In this document: piece after piece, positions 31,462 through 38,892 of the stretch
Position numbering within the stretch: the first letter of the stretch is position 1
Layout: the number at the start of each line of letters is the position of its first letter
From: Rhizobium sp. NLR16a
GTDB lineage: Bacteria; Pseudomonadota; Alphaproteobacteria; Rhizobiales; Rhizobiaceae
Length of the DNA: 64,000 nucleotides
Direction: 5' to 3'
Assembly (NCBI RefSeq): GCF_017948245.1
Contig: NZ_CP072868.1
Location: 124,001-188,000, forward strand
Position numbers and translations under genes: made by a program
The notes under the pieces: generated by a model
Databases searched by the model: none
Told to the model about the DNA's origin: nothing
What the model saw: the letters and a program-made list of their open reading frames with translations, nothing else

Positions 31462-31477
31462 TTAACGATTTGTTAAC
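31462..31477 (+). promoter_or_regulatory. Perfect CtrA-type site (TTAA-N7-TTAAC)
   Basis: TTAACGATTTGTTAAC, ending 27 bp before the ATG at 31505. The spacing matches the known CtrA full site. Being so close to the start codon, it would overlap the core promoter and could activate or repress. Confidence 0.55.
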
Positions 31478-31504
31478 GATCGGGAATTCCGGAGGCCGAC
31501 ATCC

Positions 31505-32017
31505 ATGTTTCGCAGTCTGTCTGCAGTCGCCCTGCTTGGGCTCTCCGCGCTTGTCGCCTTGCCTGCCGCCGCCGGCGAGCGCCGTTTCGATCATCGCTTT
31601 GCCGATCATCGCTTCCTTGGCCACCGCCACGTCTTGCACAATGGCTTGCTTCTCGGCCAACGCCTCGGCTGGCGCGATCGCGGCATCCGTTTCGACAGCG
31701 CCTATATTCGCCGACCCGGCAGGGAGCGTATGCCGTTCCTGAAGCAGTTTTCGTCCCCGGCGACAAATCGCGTTGCCCGCAGCAGCCTGGTTATCTTCGC
31801 GCCCCAGCCGCCGGGTGGCGGCAGCGGCGACACCTATGCCGGCTCCTATGCCTATCAGATCGATGGCGGGACTTATGTCGGCGGCAATGGCTATGGCTAT
31901 GGGTATTATCCGGGCGCACGGCTCGCGCCCCAGGCGCCGAATGCGAAGGTCATCGACGTCGGCGTCCAGGACGATCCCTGCAGCTACGAGGCCAATGTCT
32001 GCGTGATCCGGCCTTAA
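31505..32017 (+). CDS. Secreted His-rich, Gly/Tyr-rich protein of unknown function
   Basis: A 170-residue protein with a signal peptide (residues 1-23, ending LPAAAGE). Just after the cleavage site is a His/Arg cluster (RRFDHRFADHRFLGHRHVLH), partly from a short DNA-level duplication of GATCATCGCTT. The C-terminal half is rich in Gly and Tyr (GGNGYGYGYYPG) and ends with two cysteines (DPCSYEANVCVIRP). The layout suggests a periplasmic or surface protein that might bind metal; this is inference. Its stop overlaps the methyltransferase stop tail-to-tail by 4 nt. Confidence 0.75.
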   Translation: MFRSLSAVALLGLSALVALPAAAGERRFDHRFADHRFLGHRHVLHNGLLLGQRLGWRDRGIRFDSAYIRRPGRERMPFLKQFSSPATNRVARSSLVIFAPQPPGGGSGDTYAGSYAYQIDGGTYVGGNGYGYGYYPGARLAPQAPNAKVIDVGVQDDPCSYEANVCVIRP

Positions 32018-32667
32018 GATCTTGAGCCGAAGCGCCAGACCGTCGTCTTCTTGATTTCGCTGTCCTCCAGCGCCCGCGTCACCGGCACCTGATAGGCCGC
32101 ACAGAATTCCAGCTGTTCCCGTGGCAGATAGCTTCTCCCGGGATCGCCGACCAGAACCAATATGCCTTCCCCCGTCAGCCTCGTCAGCCAGGGAACGAGC
32201 GCATCGGCGAAGACACGGTCGTAGAAGACGTCGCCGGCAAGCACGACATCGGCGGCGATATCCTGTCCGATCAGATCGGCGCCGGTAAATCCGAGAAAAA
32301 CGCCGTTGGCCCTGGCGTTCAGCCGGATCGCCGTCTCCGCCCAGGGATCGATATCGGCGGCCGTCACCTCACGCGCACCGGCCATCATCGCCGCAATCCC
32401 GACGAGGCCGGAGCCGCTGGCAAAATCCAGCACGCGCTTGCCGCGCACCATTTCCGGATAATCGAGAATGTAGCGCGCCAGTCCCTGCCCGCCCGCCCAG
32501 GCGAAAGCCCAGAAAGGCGGCGGCAGACCGATCGCTTCCAGCTCTTCCTCCGTCTTCAGCCAGAGCTCATGCGCCTCGCTGGCCAGATGGAGCGAAATTT
32601 CCGGCACATGCGGCGGCGCCATCAGACTGGTATTGGCGCGGATGAAGGCTTCCGGATCGGTTTTCAA
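32014..32667 (-). CDS. Class I SAM-dependent methyltransferase, protein-methyltransferase-like
   Basis: A 217-residue Rossmann methyltransferase. Motif I is VLDFASGSGLVGIAAM, the acidic residue after beta-2 is in VTAADIDPWA, and motif IV-like VVLAGDVFYD follows. PPPFWAFAWAGGQGLARYI resembles the ETFBKMT/Nnt1-type family that methylates lysines in proteins; the substrate here is inference. I use a TTG start at 32667 because it overlaps the EVE gene stop as TTGA and gives KTDPEAFIRANTSL; an upstream ATG at 32712 adds unconserved residues. Confidence 0.83.
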   Translation of the reverse strand: MKTDPEAFIRANTSLMAPPHVPEISLHLASEAHELWLKTEEELEAIGLPPPFWAFAWAGGQGLARYILDYPEMVRGKRVLDFASGSGLVGIAAMMAGAREVTAADIDPWAETAIRLNARANGVFLGFTGADLIGQDIAADVVLAGDVFYDRVFADALVPWLTRLTGEGILVLVGDPGRSYLPREQLEFCAAYQVPVTRALEDSEIKKTTVWRFGSRS

Positions 32668-33095
32668 CGCGGGGGATTGTCGAGCCCGCCCATGCGGCAG
32701 ACTTCGGCCCACTCATCGTCGGTGACCGGCTGCACGGAAAGGCGCATGGAGGTGACGAGCGACATCTTGGTGAGCTTCTCGTTCGCCTTGATATCCTTCA
32801 ACGTCACCGGCTTCGGCATGTCCATGACGGCGCGGATATCGACGCAATCCCACTTCGGATCGCCTTTTGCGGTGGGGTCGGGATGCGACAGCGCTGCGAC
32901 TTCGACGATGCCGACGATCTCCAGCCCGTCATTGGAATGGTAGAAGAACCCTTTGTCGCCGATCTGCATCGCCCGCATGTTGTTGCGCGCCAGATAGTTG
33001 CGCACGCCGGTCCATTCCGTGCCCTTTTCGCCGGCGGCCTTTTGCTGCTCCCAGGACCAGGAGGCAGGTTCGGATTTATAGAGCCAATGCGCCAT
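32664..33095 (-). CDS. EVE-domain protein (THYN1-like)
   Basis: About 143 residues forming a single EVE domain, a PUA-like fold thought to bind modified nucleic-acid bases. Family landmarks are MAHWLYKSEP at the start, GVRNYLARNNMRAM, FFYHSN and SHPDPTAK. An ATG at 33095 follows the YciI stop by 2 bp; a GTG at 33101 overlapping that stop is an alternative. It is part of the tsaD-to-methyltransferase unit. A role in RNA or DNA modification sensing is only suggested by the family. Confidence 0.9.
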   Translation of the reverse strand: MAHWLYKSEPASWSWEQQKAAGEKGTEWTGVRNYLARNNMRAMQIGDKGFFYHSNDGLEIVGIVEVAALSHPDPTAKGDPKWDCVDIRAVMDMPKPVTLKDIKANEKLTKMSLVTSMRLSVQPVTDDEWAEVCRMGGLDNPPR

Positions 33096-33097
33096 GC

Positions 33098-33391
33098 TCA
33101 CGCCTCCGGCTTGTTGAAGACCCAGTTGAAGGGCTTGATATCGACGCTTTCGAACAAACCGGCCATGGCGTAAGGGTCGGCGTCGGCCAGCGCCTTTGCC
33201 TCTTGCGCCGTCTCCGCCTTGACAAGCACCAGGCTGCCGCAGGCTTTGCCCTCGTCGTCAAGGAAAGGCCCGGCCATGGAAAGCTTGCCTTCGGCATTGA
33301 GCTTGTCGAGATAGGCAAGATGCGTCGGCCGCGTCTCCAAACGAACGTTCAGATGTCCCGGCTTGTCCTTGCAGAGCAGGGCGAAAAGCAT
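33098..33391 (-). CDS. YciI family protein
   Basis: A 97-residue protein typical of YciI: MLFALLCKDKPGHLNVRLET, a histidine/aspartate pair in THLAYLDKL, and SMAGPFLDDEGKACGSLVLV, then DPYAMAGLFESVDIKPFNWVF. The family has a ferredoxin-like fold with a conserved His-Asp pair; its activity is largely unknown. It lies 10 bp after gpsA and overlaps or abuts the EVE gene. It is a paralogue, by family, of the protein encoded at 18621-18929. Confidence 0.9.
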   Translation of the reverse strand: MLFALLCKDKPGHLNVRLETRPTHLAYLDKLNAEGKLSMAGPFLDDEGKACGSLVLVKAETAQEAKALADADPYAMAGLFESVDIKPFNWVFNKPEA

Positions 33392-33401
33392 GTCTATTCT
33401 C

Positions 33402-34385
33402 CTATTCGGTGGTGATTGGACGCGTCATCAACTGCTCGATGGCGTCCGATATATCGAGCCTGCCGTCGATGATGGCGGAAACGGCGTCGGTGATCGGCAT
33501 GCTGATCGAAAGCTCCGCGGCAAGCCGCGAGGCGACCGAGGCGGCAAGCGCGCCTTCCACCAGCGCGCCCTGCAGCGGATCGGCCTTTTCCCCGCGCCCG
33601 AGCGCAATGCCGAAGCGCAGGTTGCGCGATTGATGGCTCGTTCCCGTCAGCACCAGATCGCCGAGACCGGATAGCCCGCGCACCGTATCCGCCTTCCCGC
33701 CTTTGGCGACGACGAAGCGTGACATTTCCGCGAGCCCGCGGGCAATCAGCGCCGCACGGGCGGATTCGCCGATGCCGCGGCCTTCGACGATGCCGCAGGC
33801 GATCGCCAGCACATTCTTGAGCGCACCGCCGAGCTGCACGCCGATGCGGTCGCTGGAGGCATAGAGCCGGAAGGTCCGACCTGATATCGCCTGGGCGAGC
33901 CGCTCGGCAGTCTCCATATCCGCCGCCGCGATTGCCATCGCCGTCGGCAGGCCCTTGGCGATATCGGCAGCAAAGCCCGGACCCGAGAGCACCGCGATCG
34001 GATGGTCCGGCAGTTCCCGCTCCAGCATGTCGGTCAACAGCTTGCCGGTCGCCCGCTCGATGCCCTTGGCACAGGTGACGACAATGGCGTCTTTCGACAG
34101 ATATGGGCCATAATGCCGCGCCGCATCCGCCTGCGCCTGCGAGGGCATCGCAAAAAGCACGATGGAGGCGCCGGCGATCGCCTCCGCCTCGGCGGCAAAT
34201 TCGAGCGATTCCGGCAGAACAATGCCGGGCAGCACGGCATCATGCAGACGTTCGCTCTTCAGATCGGCCATCAGCGATGGATTGCGCCCGACGAGCGTCA
34301 CTGTGCTGCGACCGGCAAGGGCGATGACGGCGGCAAGCGCCGTGCCGAAAGCGCCCGATCCGACGACGGCGATCCTTTCGCTCAT
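33402..34385 (-). CDS. gpsA: Glycerol-3-phosphate dehydrogenase [NAD(P)+]
   Basis: A 327-residue enzyme that reduces dihydroxyacetone phosphate to sn-glycerol 3-phosphate for phospholipid synthesis. The GSGAFGTAL nucleotide motif starts at residue 9; catalytic-region segments [29 protein letters not shown] and [14 protein letters not shown] are present. Its ATG overlaps the tsaD stop by 4 nt (ATGA), so it is translationally coupled to tsaD. Confidence 0.96.
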   Translation of the reverse strand: MSERIAVVGSGAFGTALAAVIALAGRSTVTLVGRNPSLMADLKSERLHDAVLPGIVLPESLEFAAEAEAIAGASIVLFAMPSQAQADAARHYGPYLSKDAIVVTCAKGIERATGKLLTDMLERELPDHPIAVLSGPGFAADIAKGLPTAMAIAAADMETAERLAQAISGRTFRLYASSDRIGVQLGGALKNVLAIACGIVEGRGIGESARAALIARGLAEMSRFVVAKGGKADTVRGLSGLGDLVLTGTSHQSRNLRFGIALGRGEKADPLQGALVEGALAASVASRLAAELSISMPITDAVSAIIDGRLDISDAIEQLMTRPITTE

Positions 34386-35479
34386 GCCTTGGCTCCTCTC
34401 TTTCCAAAGCCGATCAGCCTTTCCGCATTGGCATCGAGCGGCCAGCGCGAGCGCGGCTGGACGTCGAGTGCATCCGGGACCGCACCCGTCGCCATCCGCT
34501 CCAGCCCTGCCCAGGCAATCATCACGGCATTGTCGGTGCAGAGGCTCAGCGGCGGCGCGATGAAGCGGAAGCCGTTCTTGTCGCAAAGACCCTGCAGCGT
34601 CGCCCGCAGTTCGAGATTGGCGGCGACACCGCCGGCAACGACGAGCGCCGGTTTTTCCTGGTTGACCGGAAACTCGGCCTTGAAACGCTGCAGGCCGCGG
34701 CCGATGCGGTCCTTCAGCGTGCGTGAAATCGCCCGCTGGAACGAAGCGCAGATATCCGCCACGTCCTGATCGCTGAGCGGCGCGATCTCCTGCGCCGCCT
34801 GCCGCACCGCCGTCTTCAGACCGGAGAAGGAGAAATCCAGCCGCGCGTCGCCGACCAGTGGCCGCGGAAAATCGAAGCGATCGGCGTTGCCGTCCCGCGC
34901 CATGCGTTCCACTGCCGGGCCGCCGGGATAGGGCAGGCCGAGCAGTTTTGCCGTCTTGTCGAAGGCTTCGCCGAGCGCGTCGTCGATCGTCGTGCCCCAG
35001 CGCTCATAATCTCCGACGCCGCGCACCAGGATGAGCTGGGTATGGCCGCCGGAGACGAGCAGCATCAGATAGGGAAAGGAAAGCCCGTCGGTCAGCCGCG
35101 CCGTCAGCGCATGGCCTTCGAGATGGTTGACCGCATAGAGCGGCTTGCCGGCCGCCCTTGCAATCGCCTTGCCGGTCATCAATCCCACAAGCAGCCCGCC
35201 GATCAGCCCCGGGCCTGACGTGGCGGCGATGGCGTCGACATCAGCCAGCGACACATTGGCGCGCTTCAGCGCCTCCTCGATCAACTCGTCCAGCGCCTCG
35301 ACATGGGCGCGCGCGGCGATCTCCGGCACGACGCCGCCATAGGCGCTGTGCTCGTCGAGCTGGGAAAGCACGACGTCGGAGAGTATCCTGGAATGGCCCT
35401 CCGCATCGCGCTCGACGATCGCCGCGGCGGTCTCGTCGCAGCTCGTCTCGATGCCAAGGATGCGCAGAAAGGGAACCAT
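34382..35479 (-). CDS. tsaD: tRNA threonylcarbamoyladenosine synthase subunit TsaD
   Basis: A 365-residue ASKHA-fold protein that with TsaB and TsaE transfers threonylcarbamoyl to A37 of ANN-decoding tRNAs. Landmarks are [31 protein letters not shown], the metal-binding [21 protein letters not shown] and the C-terminal [11 protein letters not shown]. The start at 35479 gives the normal length; the upstream frame overlaps hemC and is not conserved. It is divergent from hemC with about 72 bp between the starts. Confidence 0.96.
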   Translation of the reverse strand: MVPFLRILGIETSCDETAAAIVERDAEGHSRILSDVVLSQLDEHSAYGGVVPEIAARAHVEALDELIEEALKRANVSLADVDAIAATSGPGLIGGLLVGLMTGKAIARAAGKPLYAVNHLEGHALTARLTDGLSFPYLMLLVSGGHTQLILVRGVGDYERWGTTIDDALGEAFDKTAKLLGLPYPGGPAVERMARDGNADRFDFPRPLVGDARLDFSFSGLKTAVRQAAQEIAPLSDQDVADICASFQRAISRTLKDRIGRGLQRFKAEFPVNQEKPALVVAGGVAANLELRATLQGLCDKNGFRFIAPPLSLCTDNAVMIAWAGLERMATGAVPDALDVQPRSRWPLDANAERLIGFGKRGAKA

Positions 35480-35551
35480 AAGGCCTGTTCGTTCATTGCG
35501 ATGGGGCCGAAACCCGTTTACGAGAACTCCGGTAACAACGGAACAGAGCGG

Positions 35552-36481
35552 ATGCAAACAAAACCTTTCCGGATCGGCACGCGGGGCAGCCCGCTGGCGC
35601 TTGCCCAGGCGCATGAGGCCCGCGACAGGCTGATGGCGGCGCATCACCTGCCTGAAGAGATGTTCGAGATCGTCGTGCTGTCGACCAAGGGCGATCGCAT
35701 CACCGACCGGCCGCTGGCTGAAATCGGCGGCAAAGGCCTCTTCACCGAGGAGCTCGAACAGAAGCTCGTCTCAGGCGAGCTGGATTTCGCCGTGCACTCC
35801 GCCAAGGACATGCCGACGCACCTGCCGGACGGCCTGCATCTGTCCGCCTTTCTGCCGCGCGAGGATATCCGCGACGCCGTCATCGGCCGCACCGCACCCA
35901 AACTGATCGACCTGCCGCATGGCGCCACCGTCGGCTCCTCGTCACTGCGCCGCCAGGCGCTGATCCGCCGCATGCGACCCGACATCAACGTCATAGTCTT
36001 CCGCGGTTCGGTCGAAACCCGGCTGCGCAAGCTCGAAGAAGGTCAGGTGGACGCGACGCTGCTGGCGCTTGCCGGCCTCAAGCGCCTCGGCAAGGTCGAA
36101 GCGCTGACCGATATCCTCGACCCCGACGCCTTCCCGCCGGCGCCCGCCCAAGGGGCAATCTGCATCGAGAGCCGGATCGGCGATACGAGGATCGACGAGC
36201 TGCTGGCATCGGTCAACGATGCCGCGACCTTCGACACCGTCTCCTGCGAGCGCGCCTTCCTCGCTGCTCTCGACGGCTCCTGCCGCACGCCGATCGCCGG
36301 CTATGCCGTCTGCGAGGGCGACCTGATCCGCTTCTCCGGCCTGATCCTCACGCCAGACGGCCGCAGCCAGCATGCGGTGACGACGGACGGCCACCGCCGC
36401 GATGCGGCCGCACTCGGCACCCGCGCCGGCCAGGATGTGCGCGCAAGAGCCGGCAGCACCTTCTTCGACGACTGGCACTGA
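35552..36481 (+). CDS. hemC: Porphobilinogen deaminase (hydroxymethylbilane synthase)
   Basis: A 309-residue enzyme that polymerises four porphobilinogens into hydroxymethylbilane in heme synthesis. The catalytic aspartate is D86 (HSAKDMPT) and the dipyrromethane cofactor cysteine is C244 ([10 protein letters not shown]). The start [17 protein letters not shown] matches the family; longer in-frame upstream sequence overlaps tsaD and was rejected. First gene of a hemC-hemD-mitofilin-hemY cluster. Confidence 0.96.
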   Translation: MQTKPFRIGTRGSPLALAQAHEARDRLMAAHHLPEEMFEIVVLSTKGDRITDRPLAEIGGKGLFTEELEQKLVSGELDFAVHSAKDMPTHLPDGLHLSAFLPREDIRDAVIGRTAPKLIDLPHGATVGSSSLRRQALIRRMRPDINVIVFRGSVETRLRKLEEGQVDATLLALAGLKRLGKVEALTDILDPDAFPPAPAQGAICIESRIGDTRIDELLASVNDAATFDTVSCERAFLAALDGSCRTPIAGYAVCEGDLIRFSGLILTPDGRSQHAVTTDGHRRDAAALGTRAGQDVRARAGSTFFDDWH

Positions 36482-36488
36482 AGCAGCC

Positions 36489-37196
36489 ATGCGTGTGCTT
36501 GTCACCCGCCCCGCGCATTCAGCGACAAGAACAGCACAACGTCTGCGCGATATGGGCCACGAGCCTCTGCTGCTGCCGCTGCGCCGGCCACAGCACGACA
36601 GTGCCGCAGCCGCGGCCGCGCTCGAAGCCACCAGCGGCGCGATCGCGGTGACCAGCGCCGAAGCCGTCAGGGTCGCATCCGCGCTCGGCGAGAAACTTCG
36701 TCCGCATCTTGTCCGCCCGCTTTTTGCGGTCGGCGAGATGACGGCGCAAGAGGCGCGCGGACTCGGCTTCCGTTCGGTCGCCGCGTCCGCAGGCAACGGC
36801 CGCGATCTCGCCGATCTCATCGCCACGCAGGGAGCGGAGGAGTTGCTCTACCTCGCCGGACTGCCGCGCGCCGAAACCTTCGAAACAAGATTGCGCCAAC
36901 TCGGCATCCGCTTTTCGGTCGCCGAATGCTATCGCATGACGCCGGTTGCTCCGAGCCCGGCCGAGATCGAAGCTGTCTTTTCCGGCGGCCGCCCTAACGC
37001 CGTTCTCTTCTATTCCCGGCAGACGGTGGAAGATTTTTTTCGCCTGGCGGAGCTGCGATCAGCCCTGTCGGGACACCGCGAAATCCGCCTTCTCTGCCTG
37101 AGCGAAACGGTGGCGCAGGCCATTCCGATGTCCCTGAAAAAAACTGTGGCGATTTCATCCATGCCGGATGAGCAAAGTCTTTTGTCGCTGCTTTGA
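36489..37196 (+). CDS. hemD: Uroporphyrinogen-III synthase
   Basis: A 235-residue two-domain enzyme that cyclises hydroxymethylbilane with inversion of ring D. Sequence conservation in this family is low; supporting features are MRVLVTRPAHSATRTAQRL, AVTSAEAVRVAS, PLFAVGEMTAQEARGLGF and NAVLFYSRQTVEDFF, together with its position 7 bp after hemC. The stop is followed within 6 bp by a 359-bp inverted-repeat element that separates hemD from the mitofilin gene. Confidence 0.92.
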   Translation: MRVLVTRPAHSATRTAQRLRDMGHEPLLLPLRRPQHDSAAAAAALEATSGAIAVTSAEAVRVASALGEKLRPHLVRPLFAVGEMTAQEARGLGFRSVAASAGNGRDLADLIATQGAEELLYLAGLPRAETFETRLRQLGIRFSVAECYRMTPVAPSPAEIEAVFSGGRPNAVLFYSRQTVEDFFRLAELRSALSGHREIRLLCLSETVAQAIPMSLKKTVAISSMPDEQSLLSLL

Positions 37197-37201
37197 AGGC
37201 T

Positions 37202-37560
37202 TTTGAGCCTTTCCTGGTCAGATTGAAGCATTCTGCCGGAGCAGGTTTTCGTCAGGGCAGAGGCGATTGGCGACGGGCATACCCCAAGGTACGTCCGAGC
37301 CGATCGCCTCTGATCCTGGCGGAAACATGCCCGGCCCACCGGCCGCACCGCTTCGCCGTGGCGAAGCGACAAGTGCGTCCGGCGCTTCCAAAGTCTTGCA
37401 GATTTGCCACGCAAATCTGCGGGAGGGTTGGCTGAAACGGGCCGGCTGATCGACCGGCCGGCTTGGCCGTGGAGCTTGGCTACGACGCGCGCCGGCCGGT
37501 CGACCCTCCGACTCCGTTTGAGCCAACAGAATGCTTCAATCTGACCAGGAAAGGCCCAAA
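37202..37560. repeat. 359-bp element with 34-bp terminal inverted repeats
   Basis: The left end (37202-37235) and right end (37527-37560) are reverse complements over 34 bp with one mismatch, including a perfect 28-bp core (37208-37235 and 37527-37554). Inside are further inverted repeats: 37258-37267 with 37303-37312, and a 10-bp stem 37398-37407 / 37411-37420 around CAC, plus a GCCGGC-rich segment near 37440-37500. No transposase is encoded and short frames inside look random. It resembles a MITE or rhizobial intergenic mosaic element (RIME-like); no clear target-site duplication is seen. Confidence 0.8.
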
Positions 37561-37640
37561 CCGCCCAAATTTGATCTAACCTCTTCCCTTAATTGGCATC
37601 ACTGTCTAGTTTCGTTGCAATGCAGGATAAAGAGGACCTC

Positions 37641-38888
37641 ATGGTATCGGGAAACCCGCCACGCCATTCGAAGAGCGCCGATGAGCCGGTCACGATCGAC
37701 CTCGATGCACAGGACTTCGCCTCCGAAGCCGATACCACAAAGCCGGTGAACAACGATGCCGGCGACGCCGACAGCCCCCCTGCGGATCTTGGCCCGGCGC
37801 CGGAAACCGAAGCGGCGTCGCAGCCTCAACCTGAAAGCAAGCCCGAATCGGAGCCGGAGGAGGAGACGCCGGCAGTCGCCGAACCTTCCTTCACGCCCCC
37901 TGCCGAACAGCCCGCGCCGCGGGGCGCCGGCACCTCCGGTCTTATCGCCGCCGGCATTTTCGGCGGCCTCGTGGCGCTGCTTGGCGCAGGCGTCATTCAA
38001 TATGCCGGTTACCTCCCGGGTTCCTCCGCGCCTGAGACCACCTCGCCCGAGGTGGCCGATCTCTCCGGCGAGATCGACGGCTTGAAACAGACCGTCGCCA
38101 ACCTTGCCGCCAATCCCGCAAACACGGGCGACGGCGCGCTTGAGACGCGGATCGCCGCGCTGGAAACGGCTGCGAAGAACTCCGCGGCGGGGCCATCGGC
38201 GGATCCGGCAAATGTCGAGGCTCTCAACCAGAAGGTTGCGGAGCTCAGCAGTCAGGTCGATCAGCTGCGCTCGATGCTTGCCCAGTCCTCCGACCAGCAG
38301 ACGAGCAGCGATGCCGATATCGCCAAGCGCCTGGCCGAGGCCGAAAAGAAGCTCAACGAGCCGCGCGAGGATGTTGCCGTCGCGCGGGCGATCGCGGCAG
38401 CCGCCCTGAAGGCAGCGATCGATCGCGGCGGGCCGTTCCTGGCCGAGCTGGATACCTTCGCTGGCGTCGCACCCGACGATCCTGCCGTTACGGATCTGCG
38501 CGCTTTTGCCGAGACCGGCGTTCCCTCACGCGCCGAGCTGATGCGTCAGGTTCCCGACGTTGCCAACGCCATCATCGAATCGATCAATCAGCCGGATCCA
38601 AACCAGAGCTGGTCGGATCGGCTGATGGCGAGCGCAAAATCACTGGTGACGGTCCGACCCGTCGGCAATATCGAAGGCGAAAGCGTTGAGGCGATCGCCG
38701 CCCGCCTGGAGGACAAGGTGAAGAACGGCGATCTGCCCGGCGCTTCCGCCGAATGGAACAATCTGCCGGCTGCCGGCAAGCAGGCCTCCGCTGCCTTCAA
38801 GCAGTCTCTGGAGGCGCGCATCCGTGTCGAGGAGCTGGTTGGCGGGGCGCTGTCGAAGGCGGTCGCCGGCGCCGGCAAGGAAGGGTGA
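37641..38888 (+). CDS. Mitofilin/Mic60-like inner-membrane protein
   Basis: A 415-residue protein. An acidic, Pro/Glu-rich cytoplasmic N-terminus (residues 1-95) precedes a single membrane span (about 98-120), then a long coiled-coil periplasmic region (about 130-265) and a C-terminal helical domain (about 275-410). This is the architecture of alphaproteobacterial Mic60, the ancestor of mitochondrial mitofilin that shapes inner-membrane folds. Its place between hemD and hemY is the conserved context of that family. The ATG at 37641 is preceded by AGAGGA. Confidence 0.88.
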   Translation: MVSGNPPRHSKSADEPVTIDLDAQDFASEADTTKPVNNDAGDADSPPADLGPAPETEAASQPQPESKPESEPEEETPAVAEPSFTPPAEQPAPRGAGTSGLIAAGIFGGLVALLGAGVIQYAGYLPGSSAPETTSPEVADLSGEIDGLKQTVANLAANPANTGDGALETRIAALETAAKNSAAGPSADPANVEALNQKVAELSSQVDQLRSMLAQSSDQQTSSDADIAKRLAEAEKKLNEPREDVAVARAIAAAALKAAIDRGGPFLAELDTFAGVAPDDPAVTDLRAFAETGVPSRAELMRQVPDVANAIIESINQPDPNQSWSDRLMASAKSLVTVRPVGNIEGESVEAIAARLEDKVKNGDLPGASAEWNNLPAAGKQASAAFKQSLEARIRVEELVGGALSKAVAGAGKEG

Positions 38889-38892
38889 GACC

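Larger units (their letters stand above)
31095..31504. promoter_or_regulatory. Divergent intergenic region of sdhC and the His-rich secreted protein
   Basis: A 410-bp non-coding stretch. It must hold the sdh promoter on its left (around 31095-31250, AT-rich near 31235-31250). It also holds a dispersed palindromic repeat (31347-31384) and a perfect CtrA-type motif (31462-31477), and ends with a GGAGG ribosome-binding site at 31490-31494. Short frames across it look random. Confidence 0.6.

Noticed and set aside
34382..35647. Longer N-terminus for tsaD
   Set aside because: The extra 56 codons overlap the divergent hemC start and are not like the TsaD family, which starts with [16 protein letters not shown].
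37193..37526. Two short open frames (plus and minus) inside the inverted-repeat element
   Set aside because: They are made of palindromic repeat DNA, have no ribosome-binding site and no recognisable domain.
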